Source: Bacillus sp. EB01 | GTDB lineage: Bacteria > Bacillota > Bacilli > Bacillales > Cytobacillaceae | Direction: 5' to 3' | Assembly (NCBI RefSeq): GCF_000613125.1 | Contig: NZ_HG964497.1 | Location: 2,992,971-3,056,970 of the forward strand | Length of the DNA stretch: 64,000 nt | In this document: one piece after another, positions 1 through 8,379 of the stretch | Layout: each line of letters begins with the position of its first letter | Numbering within the stretch: position 1 is the first letter of the stretch | Made by a program: the position numbers and the translations under genes | The notes under the pieces: model-generated | What the model saw: the letters and a program-made list of their open reading frames with translations, nothing else | What the model was told of the DNA's origin: nothing | Databases searched by the model: none

Positions 1-188
1 GGATCAAAAAATAAGGCAGCCGAAACAAGTCCATCTGCCGATTGGGGATATTTTTCTATATAAATATGAAAAGATTTTTCCAATAAAAAAAACGATCGCT
101 CATCCAACTCAAGCTCTCGCATTTTATCCTTAGCCTTTTTGGTCAAAGAAATCGGACATCGATATGTAGTTTTTTGTGTCATGATCAT
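1..188 (-). CDS. Hypothetical protein, 3' end off window
   Basis: An open frame on the minus strand enters from the left edge. The start is probably ATG at 188, with GGTGG about 6 nt upstream; an in-frame ATG at 182 is the alternative. The visible 62 residues begin MIMTQKTTYRCPISL and are charged and probably helical (KAKDKMRELELDER). I recognise no family. The gene is truncated only because the window ends. Confidence 0.5.
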   Translation of the reverse strand, partial: MIMTQKTTYRCPISLTKKAKDKMRELELDERSFFLLEKSFHIYIEKYPQSADGLVSAALFFD

Positions 189-579
189 ACGTGTCCACCC
201 GCTTTACTAACAACCAAAAGGTTCTTTTATAAAAAATAGCAACTTAGCAATTATAGCACATTCTGACGCCCTTGGTTAAGCTGCCTGGCAGTATTCAAAC
301 AATGCTGCCGACACTCCTCATAATAATTGCTAACGGGGCAGGTTGTTTAAGGAAAGACATAATAGGAAAGATAAATGTATACATGAATTGAACCATTAGC
401 TTTGCTTTCCTTTGGTTCCAACTGTTGATTTCAGAAACTGCTCCAATGGCAGAACATCCGTATTAACAGAAGACATTTCTTCTGCCCTTGTATTAGTTCC
501 TGGATCCAAATGCTAATAAACGCTTTAGAGCTTTAAACTATGTTAGACTATATGTTCAAAAAAAGAAAAGAGGTAAACA
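189..579. other. Intergenic region with one dispersed-repeat copy
   Basis: No convincing gene is seen here. Positions about 330-355 carry GCTAACGGGGCAGGTTGTTT, an inverted copy of the AACTAACCTGCCCCGTTAG module that recurs at 51-56 kb. The A-rich stretch before 580 probably holds the promoter of the small basic protein, but no strong -35/-10 pair stands out. Confidence 0.5.
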
Positions 580-774
580 ATGTTTAAAAAAATCCTGAAA
601 CAAATTAAGCAGCTTTCACAAGGCAGCAGTGAACGAAGACATGGCCATTATCGAAGAGGAAGCAGCAGTGGACGAGGGTTTTATCCTCGAGGAAGCAGCA
701 GCAGCAAACGATATAAGCGTTCTCCAATGGGTGGAAGCAGTTACTACAAACGGAAGGGTCGAAACAGCAGTTAA
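580..774 (+). CDS. Small Ser/Arg/Gly-rich basic protein
   Basis: A 64-residue protein starting at ATG 580 with AGAGGT 6 nt upstream. After a short amphipathic N-terminus (MFKKILKQIKQL) the rest is low complexity: four copies of a GSSS-like block alternate with Arg/Tyr/Lys stretches, giving a highly basic, probably disordered chain. No enzyme domain or signal peptide is visible. It converges with the protein kinase gene only 15 bp away, so its serines could be substrates, but that is inference from position and composition alone. Confidence 0.6.
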   Translation: MFKKILKQIKQLSQGSSERRHGHYRRGSSSGRGFYPRGSSSSKRYKRSPMGGSSYYKRKGRNSS

Positions 775-789
775 GCTTCCTTCCTTCAA

Positions 790-1620
790 TTAAGTAACTT
801 TTTGCTTCGCTTTAAGTGCGGCAAAAAGATCGTTCGAAATTTCACTACTATTTAAGTAAGGTTCGTTAATTTCCAGTAGTCTTTTTAGCAAATAAACAGT
901 TTCCTTTTCTAAAGAAAGCTCTTCTGTCCAAGGGAGAGCTTTTTTGTTTTTAGAAGAGTACGTCGTATAAAGCAAATATAAAAGGATTTCTCCTAAGTCA
1001 TAGTAGTCCTGTTGTTTCAGCTCCAGGATATTTTTTTGATTGTTAGGTGATGGATGGAATGGGTCAACAGCTGCTTCATGCTTTGTCAAACCAAAATCGA
1101 TTAAAAAAAGCTCGGTGTTCTTTACTAAGATATTTGGAATACGTAAATCCTGGTGGTAAATGTCTTCTTTGTGAAGATAATCTACTAATTCTAGTAATTG
1201 AGTAAGAACCTGTAACGACTCTTCCTCATTAAAGATTTTTTTGCTAAAAAAAATCTGTTCTTCCAGATTATCCCCTTCAATGAAGCTCATGATATAAAAG
1301 AAGTGTCCGTTAGTTGTAAAGGCTTCAAATAGTCTCGGTATATTTTTGTGGTTAACCATGCGCAAAACAGAGATTTCATTTTCAAACAATGCTATCTCTT
1401 TTTTGTTGCGGCGCTTACTTGGACGAAGCTGTTTTAATACTCTAGTCTCGTTTGTTTTTAACTCTTTGCACAGATAAACAAGACCATAACTTCCAGCCCC
1501 GATAACGTTCACTATTTCATAACGTTCGTTTAGAACTGTTCCCTTTTTAATCGGTTTGTCCACAAAAAACTGGTAAGCTTTCCTGATCGAACGAAAAATT
1601 GAAACTTTCCTCTCCTCCAT
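790..1620 (-). CDS. ybdM: YbdM-like Ser/Thr protein kinase
   Basis: A 276-residue soluble kinase of the size of B. subtilis YbdM. Visible landmarks are the glycine loop GAGSYGLVYL (about residues 41-50), the ATP lysine in VLKQLRP, the catalytic loop HQDLRIPN in place of HRD, and IDFGLTKH for the Mg-binding DFG. The Asp of the catalytic loop and the Asn five residues on are kept, so it should be active; Arg to Gln makes it a non-RD type. There is no C-terminal sensor domain or membrane segment. ATG 1620 lacks a clear ribosome binding site, so the start is less sure than the gene. Confidence 0.85.
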   Translation of the reverse strand: MEERKVSIFRSIRKAYQFFVDKPIKKGTVLNERYEIVNVIGAGSYGLVYLCKELKTNETRVLKQLRPSKRRNKKEIALFENEISVLRMVNHKNIPRLFEAFTTNGHFFYIMSFIEGDNLEEQIFFSKKIFNEEESLQVLTQLLELVDYLHKEDIYHQDLRIPNILVKNTELFLIDFGLTKHEAAVDPFHPSPNNQKNILELKQQDYYDLGEILLYLLYTTYSSKNKKALPWTEELSLEKETVYLLKRLLEINEPYLNSSEISNDLFAALKAKQKVT

Positions 1621-1785
1621 TCAAGATATTGGTTGATATAATTCAATTAATAAAGAGGTTATCTGACTTTATTACTGTTATTAAGAAGTACTCAAACTTT
1701 CGGGTTTATTATAACAAGATATCATAAGAACCCAAGGGTAGTCATGAAGTACCTTGACTGTAGAGGTGCTTAGAAGTACAAAAAA

Positions 1786-1807
1786 AACTTGGCATTATAC
1801 CAAGTTA
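1786..1807 (-). terminator. Rho-independent terminator overlapping a stop codon
   Basis: The stem AACTTGG/CCAAGTT is followed on the minus strand by eight T. It overlaps the last codons and stop of the small membrane protein gene ending at 1795. Confidence 0.75.
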
Positions 1808-2040
1808 GTCTTCTTTGTATATTTATTTTTAAGTATTCGTTCTGTAATAAATCCGATGATTACTCCAACTATAATAGGAACAAATGATACCCCTGCCTCA
1901 AAAGTAAACCCCTCAGATGAATTCTCTTTATCAAAATTCCAACTCAAAAGTGAAATTTCAAATACGGATCCGATTGCATATAAAACCACCATTGATAGTA
2001 AGGCAGCTAACAAAGGAATCCATAATAATTTCTTTTTCAT
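1795..2040 (-). CDS. Small two-pass membrane protein
   Basis: I chose ATG 2040 because AAGGAG lies 9 nt upstream; the frame stays open further but without a site. The 81 residues begin MKKKLLWIPLLAALLSMVV. Hydrophobic segments at about 5-27 and 49-66 flank a short acidic loop (FDKENSSEG), and the tail is basic (KNKYTKKTNLV). The family is not recognised. It lies downstream of the glycosyltransferase, separated by a hairpin, and ends in its own terminator. Confidence 0.55.
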   Translation of the reverse strand: MKKKLLWIPLLAALLSMVVLYAIGSVFEISLLSWNFDKENSSEGFTFEAGVSFVPIIVGVIIGFITERILKNKYTKKTNLV

Positions 2041-2161
2041 GGATACCAGCTCCTTCTTTAATTTTAATAGTAAATTTAATAAAATAATCAATTCCTGTCT
2101 GTATAGTGGCAAAGTTTGCGGTAACATAGCTCACTTTATGGCGGCCTTCCTGCTTATTTTG

Positions 2162-2183
2162 CAAGGGAGACCCATCTCCCTTG
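2162..2183 (-). terminator. Hairpin after the glycosyltransferase gene
   Basis: A perfect 9-bp stem, CAAGGGAGA/TCTCCCTTG, with a 4-nt loop, lies 3 bp past the stop codon at 2186. There is no T-run, so it may be a processing or stability stem rather than a full terminator. Confidence 0.45.
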
Positions 2184-2185
2184 AC

Positions 2186-3475
2186 TTATCGGACTTCATC
2201 AATCGATTTTGCTACTGTGTGGGCGATTGGCTTCCATTCAACATCCTTAAACAGGGCAACAATCGAAATAGGTATGTAGGTGAACATAAAAATTGGAAAT
2301 GTGATGAGATAGGTGATTTTTTTCCAGCCTGGTGAGTGGATTTTCTTCCATTCTGTTATCGTTGTGATCAAACCCGTAACAAAAAGGATTCCATATGACC
2401 AGCCAAGCGATTGTAAAAATTGCAGTGTCATAGTGTCAATGTCGATACTCTCAATAAGTCCAAATAAGACTGCCAAATAACTCAATCCATTTATTAAAAT
2501 ACTGAAACCTGTTACGACGACGATTAGCATAATGGTCATCGCCATATCGTAATAGGAGAGTTTGTTTCTTTTTTCCAGAAAAAACTTGCTTATCAGTTTC
2601 CCGCCATATTTAGCAAACACCTGATAAAATCCCTTTGCCCACCGCATGCGCTGATGCCAGGATTGTTTAAACGTTATTGGCTGCTCGTCAAAGAAAATCG
2701 CATCCCTGCAATAACCGATTTTCTCCCCTTTAAGAATTTGAGCTACTGAAAACTCAATGTCTTCTGTAAGAAGATGATATGTCCATCCACCATTCTCCTT
2801 CATCAACCCTGCATCTACAAGAAAGCCTGTTCCGGAAACAGCACAGCTTGAGTTGAGCGCCATCCGTGGCAGGTTTAGAAATTCAGCTTCATGCAGGAAC
2901 CAAAGCGCATACCCTGCAGAAATCCAATTCTGGCCAAAGTTCTTTGAATTTCGATAACTCGTGACGATTCGATATCCCTTATTAAACGTTTTGTTCATTT
3001 CGGCAATATAATTTTCACTCAGGAGATTATCGGCATCGAAGACAAGATAAGCATCGTATTCATTGGCAGAGTACTCCCGTTCAATGACTTTTATCATAAA
3101 ATCAAGTGCATATCCCTTCCCAATCTGGATCTTATTAAATCGCTCCCTGACAACCGCTCCTGCTTGCCTTGCCAATTGGGCAGTCTTGTCACTGCAGTTA
3201 TCTGCCACTACGAATATATCAATCAATTCTTTTGGATACTTCTGTTTTTTAATACTGTTAATCAGCTGTCCAATAACAACCTCTTCATTCCGGGCTGCAA
3301 TGATGACTGCATATTTGTGGAGATGCACATCCTCCACAAGCGGCTTGTAAGTTTTCTTGGCCTTAAAGGCAACCAACATGTAAACCAAATGGTATGAATA
3401 CAGCAAAGCAAACAGAACGAAAAAGCTCAAATTGAAATAATGAATAAAGTCATTAATAGACAAATCCAAATCCAT
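2186..3475 (-). CDS. Family 2 membrane glycosyltransferase
   Basis: A processive-type GT2 enzyme of about 429 residues, of the cellulose synthase/poly-GlcNAc synthase/YdaM class. An N-terminal membrane segment (about 12-34) precedes the GT-A domain. The sugar-nucleotide Asp is in IFVVADNC, the DxD-type motif is VFDADN, the acceptor-side motif is LTEDIEF, and QRMRW matches the Q-x-x-R-W signature. Three or four membrane helices follow. It probably exports or extends a surface polysaccharide. GGAGG sits 1 nt before ATG 3475 but 7 nt before the in-frame TTG at 3469, so TTG 3469 may be the real start. Confidence 0.85.
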   Translation of the reverse strand: MDLDLSINDFIHYFNLSFFVLFALLYSYHLVYMLVAFKAKKTYKPLVEDVHLHKYAVIIAARNEEVVIGQLINSIKKQKYPKELIDIFVVADNCSDKTAQLARQAGAVVRERFNKIQIGKGYALDFMIKVIEREYSANEYDAYLVFDADNLLSENYIAEMNKTFNKGYRIVTSYRNSKNFGQNWISAGYALWFLHEAEFLNLPRMALNSSCAVSGTGFLVDAGLMKENGGWTYHLLTEDIEFSVAQILKGEKIGYCRDAIFFDEQPITFKQSWHQRMRWAKGFYQVFAKYGGKLISKFFLEKRNKLSYYDMAMTIMLIVVVTGFSILINGLSYLAVLFGLIESIDIDTMTLQFLQSLGWSYGILFVTGLITTITEWKKIHSPGWKKITYLITFPIFMFTYIPISIVALFKDVEWKPIAHTVAKSIDEVR

Positions 3476-3922
3476 ACCTCCACGACGATACCTTAATATT
3501 TTGTTACTCCTGTTTAGCCGCCAGTTACTACATCAAACCAAGGATCTTTGCAGACCATCCAAGCGGCCATTCAGACTCATTCTTTCAAAGCATATAACAC
3601 ATATACAAAGGTCCCATTAATATCCCGTAAACAAAGCGTAAATTTTTTAAAAATTTTGTTATTAAAAAAGAATCCAAGTTATGCAAATAAGGTTACATCC
3701 TTGCCCACGGGCTTTCCTCGTGCAAGCTAAGCGTTTTACAAAAATAAACAGGTTTAGACAATATGTTTTTAAGGAATAGTAAGTGTTGATGTATTAGTGA
3801 CCTCCAGCCCCAGGGTTTAGCATTGTTTTTTTGCAATTTTACTAGATTACTTGTTACAATGTTACTTTTCCTCGTTACGTGATGAAGAAGTATTCTTACA
3901 TAAGTATTTTTAATAAGGAGCG
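3476..3922. other. Long leader region between divergent genes
   Basis: No gene is supported here. The segment 3700-3726 can fold as CTTG-cc-CACG with CGTG-CAAG around a 10-nt loop. It lies about 225 nt upstream of the glycosyltransferase start, so it could be a leader structure. I do not recognise a known riboswitch class. Confidence 0.4.
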
Positions 3923-3928
3923 ATGAAG

Positions 3929-4666
3929 ATGGAAGTTAATAACGCGAGGGCGTTAAGTTTAGATGGTGTCAACACATGGTCATTGAATGCAAATACCATT
4001 AAAGTAATTGCTATTATTGCAATGATTGTCGACCATACTGCTATATGGCTGGTTCCTGAGGGGACTGTATTGGACCAGATCGTCCATGCTTTTGGGCGAA
4101 TCGCCGCCCCAATAATGTGTTACTTGATTGCCGAAGGGTATTTTCATACGTCGAATATCAACAAATACATAAAGCGGCTTTTTATTTTTGCAGTCATTTC
4201 GCACTTTCCTTTTGTGATGTATCTCGATCTGGAATGGTGGCAAGCAACTAGCGTCATCTGGTCATTGCTGATGGGTCTGGTGGCATTGAAGGTCAGCCAA
4301 CAAACAGAACTGCACCTATTATTGAAAGTAATACTTATTGGTTTATGCTGTCTTCTCGCCTGGACGGCTGACTGGAATTACATAGCCGTGTTATGGGTAC
4401 TTTTCTTTGGCCTATTTAGAGGACAATTCAATAAGCAGATGTTGAGTTTCGCTCTTATAGGAACTATTTTTTACATCATTCCTGGAATCATTTCAGAGGG
4501 GACGGATACTATTTTCCGTTTAGGTATTTTTTTACTCATACCTATTATGGCTCTATATAATGGTCAGAGGGGCAAAAAATCCAATCTTATCAAATGGGGT
4601 TTTTATGTTTTCTATCCGGGCCACCTGATAATTTTATATTTATTAAGACACGTCATTTTTGGCTAG
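3929..4666 (+). CDS. TraX family integral membrane protein
   Basis: About 245 residues with seven or more hydrophobic segments. The opening block LNANTIKVIAIIAMIVDHTA and the motif GRIAAPIMCYLIAEGYFHT are typical of the TraX family, first known from F-pilin acetylation but widespread in non-conjugative Gram-positives, where the role is unknown. I prefer ATG 3929 because AAGGAG is 8 nt upstream; the in-frame ATG at 3923 is only 2 nt from it. The gene is followed 23 bp later by the VanX-like lipoprotein gene, so the two may be cotranscribed. No other transfer genes are nearby. Confidence 0.85.
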   Translation: MEVNNARALSLDGVNTWSLNANTIKVIAIIAMIVDHTAIWLVPEGTVLDQIVHAFGRIAAPIMCYLIAEGYFHTSNINKYIKRLFIFAVISHFPFVMYLDLEWWQATSVIWSLLMGLVALKVSQQTELHLLLKVILIGLCCLLAWTADWNYIAVLWVLFFGLFRGQFNKQMLSFALIGTIFYIIPGIISEGTDTIFRLGIFLLIPIMALYNGQRGKKSNLIKWGFYVFYPGHLIILYLLRHVIFG

Positions 4667-4689
4667 TCTGACTATCGAGGAGAAGATTC

Positions 4690-5871
4690 ATGTTAAGAGG
4701 CAATAAATATAAATGGAAGACAATCATGGCTATTGCGATGATCATGATCGTTATACTAACGGCTTGTGTAAATAAGCCTAACGACGATGACTCCGGCAGT
4801 AATCAGCCATCTTCCACTGAGATTGAAAAGGAAAAGAAGGAAAATCCCACACCAGATGGTACGAAAGTAGATGAACCAAAAGAAAGTAAAGTGTATGAAG
4901 GTGAATTAGAATTACCCGTGAACGGGGCTACAGGGTATGCATCAGTAAAGTTAAATCTGAAGGCTTCCGCTCATCCAAATTCTAAAACCCTCGAAACAAT
5001 CAATGCTGGTTCAGGTTTTGAAATTCTTCGGGAAGAAGGAGATTGGTGGTTTATTAAAAAAGATGGTTCATCTGGCTGGCTGCCACATCAATATTGCTTT
5101 ATCAACCTTCCTGATGTTATTCCGTCGATTATTTATGACAACACCAATACTTATTCATCAAAATTTATTTCGTCTGGCAAGGCAATCCCTGAAATTTCAA
5201 ACAAAGCATTGTATTCGTCAAAGTCATTTAATGAGCGGCTTGGGAAAGAAGAGTATATCATCCCTGTTCTTTATTCAATGTCCAAAAAAATTCATCTCGC
5301 CCAACAGCTTGCCCTTTCCAAGGGTGACTCTCTAAAAATATACGAAGGATTCCGACCTTACTCTGTGCAAATTGCGGTAGTACAAGGTTTATCGAAATTA
5401 GCAAGCAAGGATCAGGAGGTAATGAGGGGAATTAACACTCCTCCATGGGGAATCGCCTGGTTTATCACAAATGGGGTTTCTAATCATCAGAAGGGGTATG
5501 CGATTGATGTCAGTTTAGTCAAAATAACCTCCAAAAAAGATATATCAATTGGCGGTTATAAAGCGACCGCGATTACGGATTACACTGAATACACTATGCC
5601 GACCCCGATTCATGAATTGAGCGGAGCATCAGCTATATTTACTGCTCCTGTTACATCAATATCTCCAACAGCCTGGAAGGATGCGACATATTCAGATTCA
5701 ATGAATGAAGCTGCAATGAAATTACAGACGTACTGTACGACTGCTGGACTTACTCCTTTGGCTTCGGAATGGTGGCATTTCAATGATTTGGAAGCCATGA
5801 ACGAAACCGCCAATAACAAAGGCAGCGGACAATTTGTACTGACAGATGTTTATAGTTCCGTTCCAAATTAA
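4690..5871 (+). CDS. Lipoprotein with SH3 and VanX-type (M15) peptidase domains
   Basis: A 393-residue surface lipoprotein with lipobox LTAC (Cys26) and an acidic linker to about 75. A bacterial SH3 domain follows at about 78-135 (ending DGSSGWLPHQY). The peptidase domain resembles D-Ala-D-Ala dipeptidase VanX: IYEGFRPYSVQ with the substrate Arg, SNHQKGYAIDVSL as the SxHxxGxAxD zinc motif, and SEWWHFND with the catalytic Glu and third zinc ligand. It should cleave D-Ala-D-Ala or peptidoglycan stem peptides outside the membrane. GAGGAG precedes ATG 4690. No van regulators are near, so housekeeping wall turnover is likelier than glycopeptide resistance. Confidence 0.88.
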   Translation: MLRGNKYKWKTIMAIAMIMIVILTACVNKPNDDDSGSNQPSSTEIEKEKKENPTPDGTKVDEPKESKVYEGELELPVNGATGYASVKLNLKASAHPNSKTLETINAGSGFEILREEGDWWFIKKDGSSGWLPHQYCFINLPDVIPSIIYDNTNTYSSKFISSGKAIPEISNKALYSSKSFNERLGKEEYIIPVLYSMSKKIHLAQQLALSKGDSLKIYEGFRPYSVQIAVVQGLSKLASKDQEVMRGINTPPWGIAWFITNGVSNHQKGYAIDVSLVKITSKKDISIGGYKATAITDYTEYTMPTPIHELSGASAIFTAPVTSISPTAWKDATYSDSMNEAAMKLQTYCTTAGLTPLASEWWHFNDLEAMNETANNKGSGQFVLTDVYSSVPN

Positions 5872-5880
5872 TACAACCAT

Positions 5881-5914
5881 AAAACCCTTCGCTTTGTGCG
5901 AAGGGGTTTTTAGT
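5881..5914 (+). terminator. Rho-independent terminator
   Basis: AAAACCCTTCGC pairs with GCGAAGGGGTTTT (one bulge) and is followed by T-rich sequence, 10 bp after the VanX-like gene. Confidence 0.85.
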
Positions 5915-6023
5915 GTTTAAAAGAGCGAATTAATTATCTATATAAATTAATCTAAAGTTCTTCTGTGTTTTACGCAATTCTATGAAGGCTCCTCTCTTTA
6001 GCAACTCAGTTGTTTAACTCATA

Positions 6024-6205
6024 TAGACGGAGAAATTCCGTCTAATGAGTAAATACCATCAAAAATAGTTTAAATAGACGGAGATATTCCGCCTATTAAC
6101 TCAAAACCTATGAAAATAGGTGCTTTTGCTTTTGATAAGCGGAAACTTTCCCTTTATTTATCCCGAAATGAACTTCATTCTGAAAATAACAGGAAAACCT
6201 CCGCT
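6024..6205. repeat. Dyad repeat cluster, TAGACGGA..TCCGTCTA type
   Basis: The palindromes TAGACGGA-5-TCCGTCTA (6024-6044) and TAGACGGA-5-TCCGCCTA (6075-6095) are exactly 51 bp apart. A diverged pair, TAAGCGGA near 6136 and TCCGCTTA near 6197, follows. The surrounding 5.9-6.4 kb has no supported gene. Confidence 0.6.
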
Positions 6206-6240
6206 TATTTTTGCTGGCTACCTTATGAAGAACGGGGAAT

Positions 6241-6260
6241 CCCGGGCCTAGCCCGGGTTT
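6241..6260 (+). terminator. GC-rich hairpin
   Basis: CCCGGGC-cta-GCCCGGG followed by TTTT. It has the form of a plus-strand terminator although no plus-strand gene lies immediately upstream. Confidence 0.4.
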
Positions 6261-6270
6261 TCGTTCGAAA

Positions 6271-6307
6271 CAAAAAAACAGTCCATTTCAGATGTAAATT
6301 GGACTGT
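6271..6307 (-). terminator. Terminator downstream of the VOC gene
   Basis: ACAGTCCA/TGGACTGT stem with seven T on the minus strand. It is probably the end of the GNAT-VOC transcript. Confidence 0.7.
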
Positions 6308-6513
6308 CAATTCGTATGTGAATTTAGTATGTGCATTTGAAAACCGAACCAGTTTCTGTCTAAAAAGCATATTCCAATCAGTATCTTCCAGCCTTTTGAA
6401 AATGAAGTACTTCCTTCATTTGCCCAACTGTAGTTGGACCCTTACTCGTTATCCCATAAATGCTTTCTGTAATGTCAAAAGATCAAATTTCTTCATAGTA
6501 AGAAATGCTTTCG

Positions 6514-7362
6514 TTACTCGCTCACGCTGCTCTGATGTGCCCTTGCTCGCATCTGATCCATCTCGCTAGGCACAATCTGCCAGGATATGCCATACTTATC
6601 TTTCAGCCAGCCGCATTGCTCAGCTTCAGGAACTGCAGAAAGCCTCTCCCAGTAATAATCAATCTCTTCTTGCGTGTCGCAGTACACCATAAATGAAATT
6701 GCCTCGTTAAAATTGAATTTGTGCTCGTGTGCGCTATCCATTGCGGTAAACCACTGACTTTCAAGCATGAAATCAGAGAACATGATGGTTCCTTCTTTAT
6801 CAGGTTCCATGCCTTTGGGATAGCGGGCGATAAGTCCCTGCTTTGCGTTCTTAAATACTGATAAATAAAAATTAATAGCCTCTTCCGCACTGCCGCAGTT
6901 ATCACCGACAAACAAAAGTGATGGCATTATTGCAGGCCGTTCTTCACCTTCTGGATTGGTAAGTATTAACTGCCAGGACAAACCATACTTATCCTGAATC
7001 CAGCCATATTTCTCACTAAACGGATACCTATCAAGTGACATTAACACCTTGCCACCTTCGGACAATTTGTTCCAAACCTCAGTTATTTTTTCGCTCGCGT
7101 TTTTTTCTCGCGATGGGTCAAAATTAACCATGAAAGACACCGACGGATTTAACTTGAAAATAGGCCCTGCGCTAATTGCCATGAACTTCTGCCCCCAAAG
7201 CTCAAAAGAGACTATATCGGAGTCTCCTGATGGTGTGTCGTGGATTGTTGTTACATTCGTAATCTTTGAGTCCGGAAATATGGAAGCGTAAAACTCGGCT
7301 GCTTCTTTCGCTTCCTTGTCATACCATAAATGCGGAACGATTTTTGGATTTGTTTTTGACAT
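6514..7362 (-). CDS. PhnB-like VOC/glyoxalase-fold protein, C-terminus frameshifted
   Basis: Two VOC modules in tandem: about 5-125 (PHLWYDKEAKEAAEFYASIF) and about 150-270 (SAEEAINFYLSVFKN), as in the 3-demethylubiquinone methyltransferase-like/PhnB family. The function is unknown in most members. AAGGAGG stands 8 nt before ATG 7362. The annotated end (RARAHQSSVSE) does not look like the family; from about 6550 a different frame continues GTSEQRERVTKAFLTMKKFD to a stop at 6449, which does look like the usual C-terminus. A one-base loss near ATG-CGA explains it. The gene follows the GNAT gene by 13 bp. Confidence 0.8.
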   Translation of the reverse strand: MSKTNPKIVPHLWYDKEAKEAAEFYASIFPDSKITNVTTIHDTPSGDSDIVSFELWGQKFMAISAGPIFKLNPSVSFMVNFDPSREKNASEKITEVWNKLSEGGKVLMSLDRYPFSEKYGWIQDKYGLSWQLILTNPEGEERPAIMPSLLFVGDNCGSAEEAINFYLSVFKNAKQGLIARYPKGMEPDKEGTIMFSDFMLESQWFTAMDSAHEHKFNFNEAISFMVYCDTQEEIDYYWERLSAVPEAEQCGWLKDKYGISWQIVPSEMDQMRARAHQSSVSE

Positions 7363-7375
7363 AGTTACTTCCTCC

Positions 7376-7981
7376 TTATCTTTTTACATACTTCAAAGCC
7401 AAGAAATTATTGATTCCAATTTTCTTGGCTACCTTCTCCGGGATAGGCTTTCTTTTGTATTCTTCAAAACCCAGTTTCTTATACAATCTCATTGCCGGTG
7501 TATTCGTATCTGCAACTTCTTCAATGACATAATCATTGTACGGTGTATTTTCAATGATATGTTGGATGATTTGAGATGCTACACCCTGTCCACGGAATTT
7601 CTGCGCTGTTCCAACAAATTCAACTGATCCTGTATTTGGAGGGAAGTTTTCATAAGGAGCTTCAAATTCCTTTTTTAAAAAGATGCCTGCCATGGTTCCC
7701 TTGAAGAAGCCTAAGTACTTTCTCAACTCTTTTTTATTTAATCTTACCGATCTTTTTTTTCCATCTGTACATGCCGTAACTCCAGCAATTTCGCCATTTG
7801 CTATAGCTACATAAAATTGCTCTAAAATAAACATATGAGCAAAAGCCTTTGCAATAACGTTTTTATCTTTGGAAAAAAAGATAAGCCATTGTGTAAAGCC
7901 TTCTGCAAAAATTTCAGCCATCATTTTTCTTACATCTAAATCTATTTTATCAGCTTTGACTATTGTAAACTTATAATCCAC
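7376..7981 (-). CDS. GNAT family N-acetyltransferase
   Basis: A 201-residue acetyltransferase. The acetyl-CoA loop Q/RxxGxG/A is visible as QKFRGQGVASQ (about 131-141), followed by the C-terminal block NTPAMRLYKKLGFEEYKRKP typical of GNATs. The substrate cannot be told from sequence. The start is GTG 7981, with AGGAGG 8 nt upstream. It is first of a two-gene unit with the VOC gene. Confidence 0.85.
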   Translation of the reverse strand: MDYKFTIVKADKIDLDVRKMMAEIFAEGFTQWLIFFSKDKNVIAKAFAHMFILEQFYVAIANGEIAGVTACTDGKKRSVRLNKKELRKYLGFFKGTMAGIFLKKEFEAPYENFPPNTGSVEFVGTAQKFRGQGVASQIIQHIIENTPYNDYVIEEVADTNTPAMRLYKKLGFEEYKRKPIPEKVAKKIGINNFLALKYVKR

Positions 7982-8101
7982 AGTTGTAACCTCCTATAAG
8001 TCGGACAACATTGTGAGGGTTTCTTTCATGGACTAATCTGTTACGTATAAGCACTGGATGTAGATTATTGCTTATAATATCCTTTTTGAGCATGTTTGTT
8101 T

Positions 8102-8239
8102 TTAATCCGATGCTGGAACGCCAGAGTCGCGTTTTATAAATTGCTCTGCACTTAGTGTATCGCTGCCTGTTGTCGAATGTCCGTCTCCTACTAATGTAAC
8201 ATCCAAACCACTAATAGTGGCTGTTCTTACTGCACTATC
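8102..8239 (-). pseudogene. Isochorismatase-family hydrolase remnant (C-terminal part)
   Basis: Without any start codon, the minus frame reads DSAVRTATISGLDVTLVGDG followed by HSTTGSDTLSAEQFIK and stops at 8102. This matches the C-terminal third of isochorismatase-like cysteine hydrolases, just after the catalytic Cys (LGYDVTLVxDGHST..LSAEQII). The N-terminal two thirds, with the catalytic Asp, Lys and Cys, are missing. It overlaps the next fragment and lies just beyond the TnpB element. Confidence 0.7.
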
Positions 8240-8379
8240 CTATCTACCTCCTCTATGAACTCATTAACTTCTTTGCTCATTTCCTTATAACGAGTCCAAT
8301 GTAGATAATGATGCCCCTGTAATGCAACTATCTTACTAGCAGGGTTATTAGTTAACTGCGTTTCTTGAACTACCCCCAC
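8227..8379 (-). pseudogene. Alpha/beta-hydrolase remnant (C-terminal part)
   Basis: The minus frame reads NPASKIVALQGHHYLHWTRY then KEMSKEVNEFIEEVDRIVQ and a stop at 8227. GxHYLHxT followed by a helical end is the C-terminus of an alpha/beta hydrolase, with the catalytic His in HHYLH. The frame opens only at a TAG beside the TnpB element, and no N-terminal part was found on the far side of the element. Confidence 0.65.

Noticed and set aside
1754-2335. Long plus-strand frame over the small membrane protein
   Set aside because: It runs antisense to two better genes (ATG 2040 with AAGGAG, and the glycosyltransferase end) and has no ribosome binding site.
3476-3726. c-di-GMP (GEMM-I) riboswitch before the GT2 gene
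   Set aside because: The invariant GCAAAGCC-type core and GAAA receptor pattern are not found.
3929-4666. Conjugative element because of TraX
   Set aside because: No other transfer, relaxase or integrase genes; TraX family proteins are frequent on plain chromosomes.
4690-5871. Vancomycin resistance vanX/vanY
   Set aside because: No vanA/H/R/S genes nearby, and SH3-M15 lipoproteins are common wall enzymes in Bacillaceae.
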